From Candidatus Terraquivivens ruidianensis (GTDB lineage: Archaea; Thermoproteota; Nitrososphaeria_A; Caldarchaeales; Wolframiiraptoraceae), in assembly GCA_023267975.1 (NCBI GenBank), contig JALNLA010000002.1, positions 103,053-167,052 on the forward strand: 64,000 nt of DNA, written 5' to 3'. Under the pieces are notes generated by a model. That model was given only the letters and a program-made list of their open reading frames with translations, was not told the origin of the DNA and ran no database searches. Position numbers and translations under genes: made by a program. Shown here in pieces: positions 27,935 through 36,733 of the stretch (position 1 is its first letter; each line of letters starts with the position of its first letter).

Positions 27935-29029
27935 TTGAGCATAAAATATCTGATAGAGCTTGACGGCTCTATAGGCGAGGGTGGAGGACAGATACTGAGG
28001 GTAGCCATAGCCCTATCTGCCGTGATGCTGAAGCCCATCAGGGTATACAACGTCAGGGCCAAGAGGTCACCCCCAGGTCTTAGACCACAACACTTGACGG
28101 CAGTGAAGGCCGTGGCTTGGTTAGCGGACGCTGAGGTTAAGGGGTTAAACATAGGCTCTAGCGAGGTCGTTTTCATGCCAAGAAGGCTGAGGGATGGAAA
28201 GATGGTGTTTGACGCAGGAACAGCTGGCAGCACCACGCTAATCCTCCAATCTCTGATGCCAGCTATGGCTTTCGCAGAAGAGCGTGTAGAAGCCGAGATA
28301 AGAGGTGGAACCAACAACCCCATGGCGCCTACGTTTGAGTATCTCTCTTACGTGCTTCTACCCATACTCAGGCGCATGGGTTGTAATTTCTCGCTTGAGC
28401 TGATGAGGCGCGGATTTTATCCAAGGGGTCAGGGAGTAGTCAGGGTTAAGTCGGAGCCCGTGGATTATCTGAGGCCGATTAGGCTGACAGAATTTTCGGG
28501 CATAGAGAAGATATCGGGAATTAGCTATAGCTGTAGATTACCAAGCCACATAGCCGAGCGTATGGCTAGGAGCGCATCTAAGTTTTTGGGCGAGAATGGT
28601 TACGAAAACGTGAACATATCGCTGGAGGTGTTACAACAGGGCATGCCGAAATGCTCCGCGGACCCAGGCTGCGGTATCATCTTATTCGCTAGGACAAAGG
28701 ACGGTCACATAATCGCATCAGATAGTCTCGGAAGGTTGGGCGTTCCTGCTGAGAAGGTAGGTGAAGAGGCTGCGGCAGACTTAGTAAAACAACTAAACGC
28801 TAAAGCACCTGTTGACAAGCATCTTGGCGACCAGTTGGTTATGTGGGTAGCGATTGCCGAAGGGCACTCTGAGTACAGGGTTACAGAGTTAACGTTGCAT
28901 ACGCTTACAAGCATGGAGGTCTGCAAGAGGCTGGCGGGTGCGGAGTTCGTGGTTAACGGTGTGCTTGGTGAACCTGCCACGATATCTTGCAAGGGAATAA
29001 GCTTGATGCGAAAGGGTAGACGGGATTAG
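27935..29029 (+). CDS. rtcA: RNA 3'-terminal phosphate cyclase
   Basis: Makes 2',3'-cyclic phosphate RNA ends with ATP. It has ELDGSIGEGGGQILRVAIAL, AKRSPPGLRPQHLTAV and RGFYPRGQGVV, with the catalytic His region near the C-terminus (VDKHLGDQLVMW). 364 aa is slightly longer than usual. TTG start at 27935; an ATG nearby (27923) is followed at once by a stop. It follows the PAC2 gene by 28 bases. Confidence 0.93.
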   Translation: MSIKYLIELDGSIGEGGGQILRVAIALSAVMLKPIRVYNVRAKRSPPGLRPQHLTAVKAVAWLADAEVKGLNIGSSEVVFMPRRLRDGKMVFDAGTAGSTTLILQSLMPAMAFAEERVEAEIRGGTNNPMAPTFEYLSYVLLPILRRMGCNFSLELMRRGFYPRGQGVVRVKSEPVDYLRPIRLTEFSGIEKISGISYSCRLPSHIAERMARSASKFLGENGYENVNISLEVLQQGMPKCSADPGCGIILFARTKDGHIIASDSLGRLGVPAEKVGEEAAADLVKQLNAKAPVDKHLGDQLVMWVAIAEGHSEYRVTELTLHTLTSMEVCKRLAGAEFVVNGVLGEPATISCKGISLMRKGRRD

Positions 29030-29050
29030 ACATTTAAAAATAGCGCACTT

Positions 29051-29833
29051 TCAAGCCCGAAACTTTGCGGCTCTGTTAGCTATCAGTGCAGCAACGACAC
29101 CCGCTGGAACGCCACAAGAATGTATATTTACCACACTTATCCCAAGAGAGCACGATTGAAGCATAGCCATCAACGCCGTCTTGCCCCTGCCACCATACCC
29201 ATAACCAGACGAGGTCGGTACGGCGATGATAGGCACATCCACGAGACTCCCGACAACGGTCGGAAGGGCACCTTCCCTTCCCGCTACGACCACTATCACG
29301 TCTGCGTCCCACTCTAGTAAGGCTTTAAGCGGCTCGAAAAGCCTGTGAAGGCCAGCGGCTCCGACGTCGTGAAAGGCTTTCACCGTGCAACCCATCTCTT
29401 CGGCAATCACTAGAGCTTCTTCGGCTACTGGAATGTCCTGTGTCCCAGCCGTGAGTATGCCAACCCTTCCACCAGTGTTAGGCTTAGAAAAGCCTTTTCT
29501 CCTTATGACAAGCAACCTGGCCAGTTTGTTATACTGAAACTCGCGATCTTTCGGTAAGCGTGGTAAGAGTCGCTTGTATCTTTCCTCTTGAAGCCTAGTT
29601 ATTATAACCCTATCGGCAACCCTCAGGAAGCTATGTATTATCTCTAAAAGTTGCTCGTCCATTTTGCCTTCGGCCAGTATAAGTTCCAGTATGCCCTTTC
29701 TTAACTCTCTGCCAACATCTAGCCTGGCAAAGTTCGAGACATCTTGGATTGTAAGAAGCTTAATGAGCTTCTCAGCTTCCTCAACGCTTAATTGGCCTTT
29801 AGAGAGTTTACTGAGTATCTCGCGTAGGCTCAT
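29051..29833 (-). CDS. larB: LarB, pyridinium dicarboxylate (NPN precursor) synthase
   Basis: Carboxylates and hydrolyses nicotinate adenine dinucleotide in synthesis of the nickel-pincer cofactor of lactate racemase-type enzymes. The C-terminal PurE-like domain has GILTAGTQDIPVAEEA, DVGAAGLHRL, VVVVAGREGALPTVVGSLV and PTSSGYGYGGRG. Overlaps larE by four bases (ATGA-type junction), so the two are co-translated. larC and a LarA racemase are not in the window. Confidence 0.92.
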   Translation of the reverse strand: MSLREILSKLSKGQLSVEEAEKLIKLLTIQDVSNFARLDVGRELRKGILELILAEGKMDEQLLEIIHSFLRVADRVIITRLQEERYKRLLPRLPKDREFQYNKLARLLVIRRKGFSKPNTGGRVGILTAGTQDIPVAEEALVIAEEMGCTVKAFHDVGAAGLHRLFEPLKALLEWDADVIVVVAGREGALPTVVGSLVDVPIIAVPTSSGYGYGGRGKTALMAMLQSCSLGISVVNIHSCGVPAGVVAALIANRAAKFRA

Positions 29834-30678
29834 GTAAGATTTTCCGTAAGAGTACCCTTATTTGTCTTTTGAAGAGACTCTAGAAAGCTTCCTTGTCTAT
29901 ATCCCTCTAAGTCTAGCGTTACAAAAGTGAAGCCGAGACCCTTGATGTAGTCCACTATCTTATCCATGAGGTTGACGTCGAACAGCAAGTGCCTCTCATC
30001 CCTGCCTAACTCTATCCTGACGAGGTCACCGTGGACCCTGGCGCGGAGGGTCTTCGGGTTAACGTGTATCCTTATGAAGGCCTCAGCCATAGCGACTTTT
30101 CTAAGGAGCTCAGCGGTTATTGGATGACCGTACGCTATCCTTGATGCAAGACATGGGGAAGAAGGCTTAAGCGATGTAGGGAGGTCGAGTAATTTTGAGA
30201 TTTCCCTCACAAGCTCTTTCCCTATTCTTAGCTCAGCCAAAGGGCTCCTAACACCGAACTTTCTAGCCGCCTCGATACCCGGCCTATAGTCTCCTAAATC
30301 GTCGAAGTTTGTTCCATCTACTATCTGCTCAATACCTAAGCTGGCAGCGAGCTCCGAGAGCTTGCTGTACAACTCCTCTTTACAAAAGTAACATCTGTTC
30401 GGCATGTTTTTTGCATATTCTGGCTTAGTCGTCTCATCAACGTCCACAAAAACATGCTTAATGCCTATAAGTTTAGCTATGTCTACCGCCTCTTTTAACT
30501 CCCAGCTTGGGACCGATGGTGAACGGGCCGTGACCGCACAAGCCTTATCGCCTAAGACCATGTGAGCAACTTTGGCGACTAGTGTGCTGTCGACACCTCC
30601 CGAGAAAGCGACCAACACGCTGTTGAATTTCTTAAACCAAGCTATGAGTTCTGAGAGTTTTGAGCTTACGTCCTCCAT
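29830..30678 (-). CDS. larE: LarE, sulfur transferase for nickel-pincer cofactor
   Basis: PP-loop ATPase: VLVAFSGGVDSTLVAKVAH is the pyrophosphatase motif. NRCYFCKEELY gives a C-x2-C pair and SLKPSSPCLASRI a third Cys at the position of the sacrificial Cys of Lactobacillus LarE. Three such cysteines are the pattern proposed for LarE that binds an Fe-S cluster and transfers sulfur catalytically. ATG 30678 is used; an in-frame TTG at 30717 would add 13 residues. Confidence 0.9.
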   Translation of the reverse strand: MEDVSSKLSELIAWFKKFNSVLVAFSGGVDSTLVAKVAHMVLGDKACAVTARSPSVPSWELKEAVDIAKLIGIKHVFVDVDETTKPEYAKNMPNRCYFCKEELYSKLSELAASLGIEQIVDGTNFDDLGDYRPGIEAARKFGVRSPLAELRIGKELVREISKLLDLPTSLKPSSPCLASRIAYGHPITAELLRKVAMAEAFIRIHVNPKTLRARVHGDLVRIELGRDERHLLFDVNLMDKIVDYIKGLGFTFVTLDLEGYRQGSFLESLQKTNKGTLTENLT

Positions 30679-30856
30679 ACGAGTTATTTTAATCGCTTCT
30701 AAGTTAAAAGTTTTCAAAGGGTGTTAGTGTGCTAGATGGTGATGGAGGGCTCTTGACTGTAACCTGCTTAACATCCATTCAGCAGTTAAGACCTATGCGC
30801 TCTAAATGTTTCGTCTTTGGAAAAGTCTTTTTGTCGCCAGATTCCTTTAACGTCTT

Positions 30857-31594
30857 GTGTCAGGACTAGGGAAGGACTGGTGGAGGGTCGTCAAGGCACT
30901 CGATAAGCTCTCGTGCTTCTACGATGACCTAAATTCGGTAATATCGCTCGGTAGGGATAAAGTGCTTAGAAGGGTTACAGCCAGAAATTTGGGAAAAATA
31001 GATGGCGTGGTGCTGGACGCTGGTGCTGGGAACGGAGCGATGACGAAAGCAGTGCTGTTAGAGAATCCAAACGTGAACCTTGTCGTTATGTTAGATTTCT
31101 TACCGGAAATGCTGAAGAAGGCGAACGTAGAGCACTCGGTTTGCGAGAAGGTTATCGGGGTGTTCGAAGCGATACCGATAAGGAATGGTTCAGTCAACGG
31201 CGTGGTCATGGCGTTCTCTCTGCGCGATGCCTATGACATGGAGGCTGCTCTACAGAATGTCAGGAGGGTCATGAAGAACGGTGGAAAGCTCGCGATTCTA
31301 GAACTTGGTAAGCCCGATTGTATGTTTAAGCGCTTTCTTGTCTCTTTATATTGGAAACTCATATCGCCCATGCTAGCGTTTCTGAAGCTAGGAAGTAAGG
31401 GTTTACTGGCATACGAGATATACCCGACATATACGAAGATGCCCGAGAACAGGGTACTCATTGAGACGATAAAAGTGTTTTTTGAAAACGTGAAAGCTGA
31501 GAAAAAGATGCTGGATGGTGTGTTGCTAATAAATGCTTCAGCACCTCGCACGGTTAAATACACCCGTCAGCCATCTGTTGATGGTCTATCTTGA
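30857..31594 (+). CDS. UbiE/MenG-like SAM methyltransferase
   Basis: 245-residue class I methyltransferase: VVLDAGAGNGAMTKAV (motif I), VVMLDFLPEMLKKA, and AIPIRNGSVNGVVMAFSLRD, where the SLRD motif resembles the UbiE/MenG signature for quinone C-methylation. GTG start. The stop overlaps the TTG start of the next gene (TTGA), so translation is coupled. A quinone substrate is inferred, consistent with the quinone-linked FixCX genes. Confidence 0.78.
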   Translation: MSGLGKDWWRVVKALDKLSCFYDDLNSVISLGRDKVLRRVTARNLGKIDGVVLDAGAGNGAMTKAVLLENPNVNLVVMLDFLPEMLKKANVEHSVCEKVIGVFEAIPIRNGSVNGVVMAFSLRDAYDMEAALQNVRRVMKNGGKLAILELGKPDCMFKRFLVSLYWKLISPMLAFLKLGSKGLLAYEIYPTYTKMPENRVLIETIKVFFENVKAEKKMLDGVLLINASAPRTVKYTRQPSVDGLS

Positions 31595-32121
31595 GGAGGG
31601 CATTATTCGTAGGCAGGTTTCAGCCAATACATATAGGTCATGTTGAGGCAATAAAGCACATGCTATCCGAGAACGACGAGATCATAGTTGCCGTAGGGAG
31701 TGCACAGTACAGCCACACGTTCGATAACCCTTTCACGGCTGGCGAAAGAATCGAGATGGTCAGGATGGCCTTAGAAGAGGCAGGCATAGAGCTTAGGAGG
31801 GTTCTGACCATACCAATACCCGATTTAGGTTCCCACTCTATGTGGGTTGCGCATGTTAAATCGTTAACGCCTAGCTTCCAAACAGTGTACACTAACAACC
31901 CGCTGGTCACGCAGCTATTCAGGGAGGCAGGTTACGAAGTGAAACCCGTCGAGATGTTCAGGAGAAGCGAGCTTATAGCAACGAGGATAAGGAGGATGAT
32001 GATAGAGGACGACGAGTGGAGGCCGCTCGTGCCAAAGTCCGTAGCGCAGTTCATCGACAAGATAGATGGTGTGAAACGGCTTAAGACGGTCGTTAGCACG
32101 GACTCGCCTGCTCACGTCTAA
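31591..32121 (+). CDS. Archaeal nicotinamide-nucleotide adenylyltransferase
   Basis: Forms NAD from NMN and ATP. It begins MRRALFVGRFQPIHIGH, the archaeal NMNAT nucleotidyl-transfer motif (GRFQP-x-H-x-GH), with FTAGERIEMVRMAL and a C-terminal RRSELIATRIRRMM (ISTTxxR-like). TTG start inside the stop codon of the methyltransferase gene. Its last 29 bases overlap the convergent SAM hydrolase gene. Confidence 0.93.
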   Translation: MRRALFVGRFQPIHIGHVEAIKHMLSENDEIIVAVGSAQYSHTFDNPFTAGERIEMVRMALEEAGIELRRVLTIPIPDLGSHSMWVAHVKSLTPSFQTVYTNNPLVTQLFREAGYEVKPVEMFRRSELIATRIRRMMIEDDEWRPLVPKSVAQFIDKIDGVKRLKTVVSTDSPAHV

Positions 32122-32914
32122 TGCGTATTCTTTCGCCGACCTTAGCCTTAGTAACCTCCGCAGCATTACCTCTATTCACAGCGATTTCTAAGAAGTCCGT
32201 GCCACCAAATACCATGAGCATGGAACCCACAGGTACCTCTCCGTAAGTTTTGCAGAGAGGAAGCGTATAGCAACGGTTGCCCAGCTCAACTTCGTACTTC
32301 TCGGTCGTAGGTCCGAGCATTGTGAGGGACTCTTTAGATACGTTGGTTATGAGGTTACCGAACTTGTCTACATGCATCAGTTCCGCGCTCAACCAGCCGT
32401 CAGAGAGTGTAGGCTCAAAAAGCTCTATCTTTGTCATGTAGTCAACCTTTTTGCCCAACCTTGTAGGTTTGATGCCTATCGCAAGCTTTGCGGCTACATA
32501 GGCGAACACGTCCCTTCCATGGAAGGTCTCGCTGATCCTCGGCGGTAGCTTCGATTGGTCTATTTCATAGATACTGACGATGCCCGCCGCATTCGCTGCA
32601 GGCCACATGAGACCAGTATCTGGACCAACGAAAACATGTCCGAGTTTCGTGACAATAATTACCCCCCTCCTCTCAGTCCCAACCCTTGGGTCAACTACGC
32701 ATACATGAACTGTGCCCCTCGGAAAATGCTTCGTGGCCGTTAGAAGGATGAACGCCCCTCGCTTTTCGTCAAAGCTAGGTACCGTGTGCACTATGTCAAC
32801 TATATATGCATCATAAGCAACGGAAAGGATTTTCGCTTTAACTTCCGCGACGTATGGGTCTTCCAAGCCATAGTCTGTAGTAAGCGTTATAATCGGTCTC
32901 CTTCTCACAAGCAT
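32093..32914 (-). CDS. SAM hydrolase (DUF62/SAM hydroxide adenosyltransferase)
   Basis: Member of the fluorinase/chlorinase superfamily; archaeal members hydrolyse SAM to adenosine and methionine. It has PIITLTTDYGLEDPYVAEVK, FPRGTVHVCVVDPRVGTERR, FVGPDTGL, ETFHGRDVFAYVAA and HVDKFGNLITNV. ATG 32914 (MLVRRRPIITL) is chosen because the family starts here; a longer frame to 33079 would overlap the divergent Pth2 gene. Confidence 0.9.
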   Translation of the reverse strand: MLVRRRPIITLTTDYGLEDPYVAEVKAKILSVAYDAYIVDIVHTVPSFDEKRGAFILLTATKHFPRGTVHVCVVDPRVGTERRGVIIVTKLGHVFVGPDTGLMWPAANAAGIVSIYEIDQSKLPPRISETFHGRDVFAYVAAKLAIGIKPTRLGKKVDYMTKIELFEPTLSDGWLSAELMHVDKFGNLITNVSKESLTMLGPTTEKYEVELGNRCYTLPLCKTYGEVPVGSMLMVFGGTDFLEIAVNRGNAAEVTKAKVGERIRIRREQASPC

Positions 32915-32992
32915 TAAAAAATCTAGCCTTTCGATAAAGCTTTCTTGAAGATTTTTTAAGCTGCTTGGTTTAATAGATGGTGCTGCTAGAAG

Positions 32993-33355
32993 ATGAGCGA
33001 TTTTCGATATAAGCAGGTAATCGTGGTAAGGACTGACCTTAACATGAGCGTTGGGAAGCTTGCAGCTCAAGTAGGGCATGCTGCGGTATCAGCGGCAGAA
33101 GAGTGCAGAAGGCTCAGGCCCAAATGGCTGGATGAGTGGATGGAAGAAAGCCAGAAGAAAGTGGTCATCAAGGTAAAGTCTGAGGATGAACTCAAGGAGT
33201 TAAAGAGGAAGGCTGATGCGCTCGGTATACCCAACGCTCTCATATCCGACGCTGGTCTAACGGAGCTTGAGCCTGGAACGGTAACGGCCCTCGGAATAGG
33301 GCCAGCCCCATCCGAGCTGGTCGATAAGGTAACGGGCAACCTGTCTTTGCTATAA
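32993..33355 (+). CDS. pth: Peptidyl-tRNA hydrolase, Pth2 type
   Basis: 120 aa, full length. Recycles peptidyl-tRNA. [20 protein letters not shown] followed by QVGHAAVSA, then the [20 protein letters not shown] motif and [18 protein letters not shown] are characteristic of archaeal/eukaryotic Pth2. It leads a run of RNA-processing genes (truD, trmI). Confidence 0.95.
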   Translation: MSDFRYKQVIVVRTDLNMSVGKLAAQVGHAAVSAAEECRRLRPKWLDEWMEESQKKVVIKVKSEDELKELKRKADALGIPNALISDAGLTELEPGTVTALGIGPAPSELVDKVTGNLSLL

Positions 33356-33377
33356 AATCATTAGGTGAAGGTGTATA

Positions 33378-34760
33378 ATGCTGAACAAACTCTGCCCAGA
33401 AGATGTTGAGCGCTTCGTCGGCATAGAGGGTTACACGAGTAAGTCAGAAGGTATTGGAGGGGTAGTTAAGGAAAGCCCAGAAGATTTCATGGTGTGGGAG
33501 ATTCTGAGGGACGGAAGCGATGCAAAAAGAATGTTCGAGACGGGTTTTTTAACTGAGAAGCATGGAAAGTTCTCATTATGTATACTCCATAAGGTTAATG
33601 TCGATACGATATCGGCGATATCCTTAATATCCAAGCAACTTGGTGTTAGACAAGAAGACGTAGGTATTTGTGGGATAAAGGACAGAAGGACCCGTTCATG
33701 GCAATTCGTCACAATACCCAATAAAGGTAGCTTAGCTTTAAACAACACCGTACAGCTTACGGAGCGGATATGGTTACGTCGGGTATCCACGAGAGATTTT
33801 AAACTTTCATCTGCTGAACTGTACAGGAACATGTTCGAAATCAAAATTTCAAGGTTGCGATTTGATGCACAGTCGGCAACAACTCTAATAGAGAGGGCTA
33901 TCGATGAGCTGAAACTGAGGGGCGTACCAAACTTTTTTGGATACCAAAGGTTTGGTGCATCCAGACCGATAACGCATATCGTAGGAAAGCTGATAGTGAA
34001 AGGCATGCTAAGAGAGGCGGTTGAGGAGTTTCTTATGGACTGGACGTGGTTTGAGCCAAAAGCTGTAAGGGAGGCTAGGAGTAAGTTGGCGAAATCTTGG
34101 AACCTTGAGAAGGCTGTTGAGTACCTACCAAAGCACCTTTCTTATGAAAGAGCGATGGTCGAGCATCTAGCAAAAAATCCGCACGACTATGCGGGCGCGC
34201 TTAGAAGGTTGCCTTTGAGGCTCAGGAGACTATTCGTGGAAGCCTATTCATCGTACATTTTCAACAAATGCCTCTCAAAGTTACTGGAAAAGAATGCCGA
34301 ATTATTGGTACCGAGTACGGGAGATTTGGTCATTGAATATGATGCTCAAGGTTCATTCATTCGCAAGCCTTTCCTTTTACGTCCTGGTGCCGTACCGCGT
34401 GCTTTATCCATTGCACAGGCTGGCAGGTTATCCGTCCTCCTTCCTGCACCAGGATGGAAGGTCAAACTACCTGCTAACGAGAAGAGAGATGTCTTGGAAA
34501 AAATTCTGGAAGAGGAGGGTGTGGAACTTGAGGATTTTATATCTAAGGCTTTACCAGAGGCGGCGACCGCAGGAAGCTACAGGCCGATTGCCGTACCGTC
34601 TTGGGAATTCAGGGTCTCTAGTATAGGAGACGGCTATGTATGGGTCAGCCTCTCTTTTCCAAGCGGATGCTATGCGACATCGTTGTTAAGGGAACTTATG
34701 AAGCCAGCAAACGCTCTTTGCTTCGAAGGCTATCCAGATAAATATTCCGGCCAAATGTGA
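33378..34760 (+). CDS. truD: tRNA pseudouridine synthase D
   Basis: 460 aa; forms pseudouridine at tRNA position 13. KESPEDFMVWEIL is the N-terminal motif, GICGIKDRRTRSWQFVTI contains the catalytic Asp, and GVPNFFGYQRFGASRPITH is the TruD signature. Two co-directional RNA genes flank it (pth 22 bases upstream, trmI seven bases downstream). Confidence 0.93.
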   Translation: MLNKLCPEDVERFVGIEGYTSKSEGIGGVVKESPEDFMVWEILRDGSDAKRMFETGFLTEKHGKFSLCILHKVNVDTISAISLISKQLGVRQEDVGICGIKDRRTRSWQFVTIPNKGSLALNNTVQLTERIWLRRVSTRDFKLSSAELYRNMFEIKISRLRFDAQSATTLIERAIDELKLRGVPNFFGYQRFGASRPITHIVGKLIVKGMLREAVEEFLMDWTWFEPKAVREARSKLAKSWNLEKAVEYLPKHLSYERAMVEHLAKNPHDYAGALRRLPLRLRRLFVEAYSSYIFNKCLSKLLEKNAELLVPSTGDLVIEYDAQGSFIRKPFLLRPGAVPRALSIAQAGRLSVLLPAPGWKVKLPANEKRDVLEKILEEEGVELEDFISKALPEAATAGSYRPIAVPSWEFRVSSIGDGYVWVSLSFPSGCYATSLLRELMKPANALCFEGYPDKYSGQM

Positions 34761-34767
34761 ATTAGGG

Positions 34768-35574
34768 ATGGTATCGGGGGAGTGTCGCTTGGAAGAAGTA
34801 ATACAGGAGGGTTCTAGGGTTCTGCTGCTGACCGAACGACGGAAGCGTTACTTAGTTAAGGTTAAGCCTGGAGTAAGGTTCCATACCAGCGAGGGATACG
34901 TAGACCTATCCAATCTCGTCGGTAAAAGATACGGCACAAGGCTTACGAGCAACACCGGCTCCGTTTGGTTTGCTCTAAAGCCCACGATTTTGGACATAGT
35001 TATGAAGATGCCAAGACCTACCCAGATAGTCTATCCCAAAGACTTAGGCACCGTGATATTTTTTGGAAACATTAGACCAGGCTCGAGGGTCGTTGAGGCT
35101 GGAACTGGTAGTGGCGTTTTGACCGCCGTGATGGCATCCTACGTTATGCCGTACGGTGTAGTTTACAGCTACGACGTCTTAGAGGAACACCTGGAAAACG
35201 CAAGAAAGCAGTTGGACGCACTAGGTCTTCTACCCTACGTAAGGCTAAAGCAGGGCGACGTTACCGTAGCGATCGAAGAAAGGGATTTGGATACCGTCGT
35301 TTTAGATATACCTACGCCTTGGCTGGCTGTGCCGAACGCATACAAAGCCCTATCCAACGGAGGGGTTTTGGTATCCCTAAGCCCTACGATCGATCAGGTC
35401 ATGGAGACCGTCGAGGCACTTAATTCGAGCGGTTTCGTCGATATAACCACCATTGAGCTATTGATGAGGACGTTAAGGGTTAAGAGGGGGATGACCAGGC
35501 CTGACCACATGATGAGGGCGCACACAACCTACATCACGATAGCCAAGAAGGCCTACCAAGACGGCCAAACCTAA
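34768..35574 (+). CDS. trmI: tRNA (adenine-N1) methyltransferase, position 57/58
   Basis: Makes m1A in the T-loop of tRNA, a thermostability modification. An N-terminal beta domain (RVLLLTERRKRYLVKVKPG) precedes the Rossmann part: MPRPTQIVYPKDLGTVIFF, GSRVVEAGTGSGVLTAVMA, and DTVVLDIPTPW as the catalytic-side motif. 268 aa, last gene of the pth-truD-trmI cluster. Confidence 0.92.
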   Translation: MVSGECRLEEVIQEGSRVLLLTERRKRYLVKVKPGVRFHTSEGYVDLSNLVGKRYGTRLTSNTGSVWFALKPTILDIVMKMPRPTQIVYPKDLGTVIFFGNIRPGSRVVEAGTGSGVLTAVMASYVMPYGVVYSYDVLEEHLENARKQLDALGLLPYVRLKQGDVTVAIEERDLDTVVLDIPTPWLAVPNAYKALSNGGVLVSLSPTIDQVMETVEALNSSGFVDITTIELLMRTLRVKRGMTRPDHMMRAHTTYITIAKKAYQDGQT

Positions 35575-35594
35575 CTTGGAACTCCAAGATAACT

Positions 35595-35789
35595 TTACGG
35601 AGTTGCTTCCTGCCCCTCGCCTGTTACAGCCCCTGTCGCAGGTCTCTCTTCTGTTACAGTCTCCGTCGCAGGCTTCTCTTCAGCTGGTGGAGGTGCTACC
35701 CTCTTTACCTTCCTGGCTGGTGCTTTCTTCTTAGCCCTCTTTTTTGTAACCTTTCCTTTCTTCTTTCCTGCTCTTCTTCTCTTAGCCAT
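35595..35789 (-). CDS. Lys/Arg-rich low-complexity small protein
   Basis: 64 residues. The first 30 are almost all Lys, Arg and Ala (AKRRRAGKKKGKVTKKRAKK), then an acidic Pro/Thr tail with an imperfect repeat (EEKPATETVTEERPATGAVT). It resembles small basic nucleic-acid-binding tails of some archaea and could compact DNA or bind RNA. An ATG with an AT-rich upstream region supports a gene, but low complexity makes homology uninformative. Confidence 0.55.
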   Translation of the reverse strand: MAKRRRAGKKKGKVTKKRAKKKAPARKVKRVAPPPAEEKPATETVTEERPATGAVTGEGQEATP

Positions 35790-35888
35790 GTGCTTTCCTT
35801 ATGTGTCCTCTCACAACTCCTTAATATTTATTTAGTCGGATACGAGTGAATACGCCTGTACATCACGGTAAACTAAACAAAGGTGACA

Positions 35889-36086
35889 ATGGTCTTGAGA
35901 AATATCATGAAGAGCTTCGTACTCGTTGTACTTGCAATATTAATCGGTTTCTCTGCAGTATTTGGCTACATATCTGAGAAATTGTTGAACATGCAGCCAC
36001 CCACGGGTACGGCCGTGGCCCTCCTCACGATGGTTATAGGTACGATTGCAACCATCGTGCTATTTTGGAAGGAGAGAACTACGTAG
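35889..36086 (+). CDS. Two-TM small membrane protein
   Basis: 65 residues: hydrophobic segments FVLVVLAILIGFSAVFGYIS and GTAVALLTMVIGTIATIVLF separated by a short loop, ending WKERTT. No family recognised. ATG 35889 is preferred because AGGTGA (35881-35886) is a good ribosome site just before it. Tail overlaps the convergent adenylate kinase gene by eight bases. Confidence 0.6.
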   Translation: MVLRNIMKSFVLVVLAILIGFSAVFGYISEKLLNMQPPTGTAVALLTMVIGTIATIVLFWKERTT

Positions 36087-36699
36087 CGATGCCTTTTTGT
36101 TGTAGTACGTATCTTACTAGGTTTGCAATCTCCTTGGCACCCTCTATTGCATGCTGAAAGGGATACTCCTGGGGGTGGTAATACCTAAGAAGCTTTAAAT
36201 GACATTTTGCCTCGTTTGCCGCTGCTATGGCAAACATCCTGCTAACGTTTTGGTGTTCTTCTATCTTCTCTATGCTATCCAACTCTCTCTTTCTTACAGA
36301 CTCCCGATCCCTCTCCCTTCTTGCAAGTATATCTTCCGGCCTAAATTCTAAGACGACTATTAAATCAACGCTTAACGTCCTAACCACTTCTGGCGGTAAT
36401 CCTGGATAGTAGCCATAAGGTGTGCTTATAGCAGCATGGGTGTCCACAACAACGGCTTCGTCATCCCGGCTTGCTATGGTCTCCGCAGCACGTAGCTGAA
36501 GGTTCCTGTAATCCTCGAGGACAATCTTTTTTCTCATCTCATCCCTATCCATTAAACCGAATATCTTCGAGGCCTCCTCCAGCATTAGGTCGCCAAAATT
36601 TATGACAGAGATTGAGGGCATGATTTCTTTGAGCTTTTTGAGGATAGTGGTCTTCCCAGCGCCTGGTACTGCGACAACAACCACTACTGCTTTACCCAT
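36079..36699 (-). CDS. adkA: Archaeal adenylate kinase
   Basis: 206 aa, AMP + ATP to 2 ADP. VVVVVAVPGAGKTTILKKL is the P-loop, SVINFGDLMLEEA and AVVVDTHAAISTPYGYYPGL followed by PPEV match the archaeal AdkA family, and RRERDRESVRKRELDSIEKI the lid. About ten residues longer at the C-terminus than methanococcal enzymes. Confidence 0.9.
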   Translation of the reverse strand: MGKAVVVVVAVPGAGKTTILKKLKEIMPSISVINFGDLMLEEASKIFGLMDRDEMRKKIVLEDYRNLQLRAAETIASRDDEAVVVDTHAAISTPYGYYPGLPPEVVRTLSVDLIVVLEFRPEDILARRERDRESVRKRELDSIEKIEEHQNVSRMFAIAAANEAKCHLKLLRYYHPQEYPFQHAIEGAKEIANLVRYVLQQKGIAT

Positions 36700-36733
36700 G
36701 AAGGGCCACGATGGAATATGCGCTTTTTATATA

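Noticed and set aside
32915-33079. 55-residue N-terminal extension of the SAM hydrolase
   Set aside because: It would overlap the divergent Pth2 gene and precedes the conserved family start.
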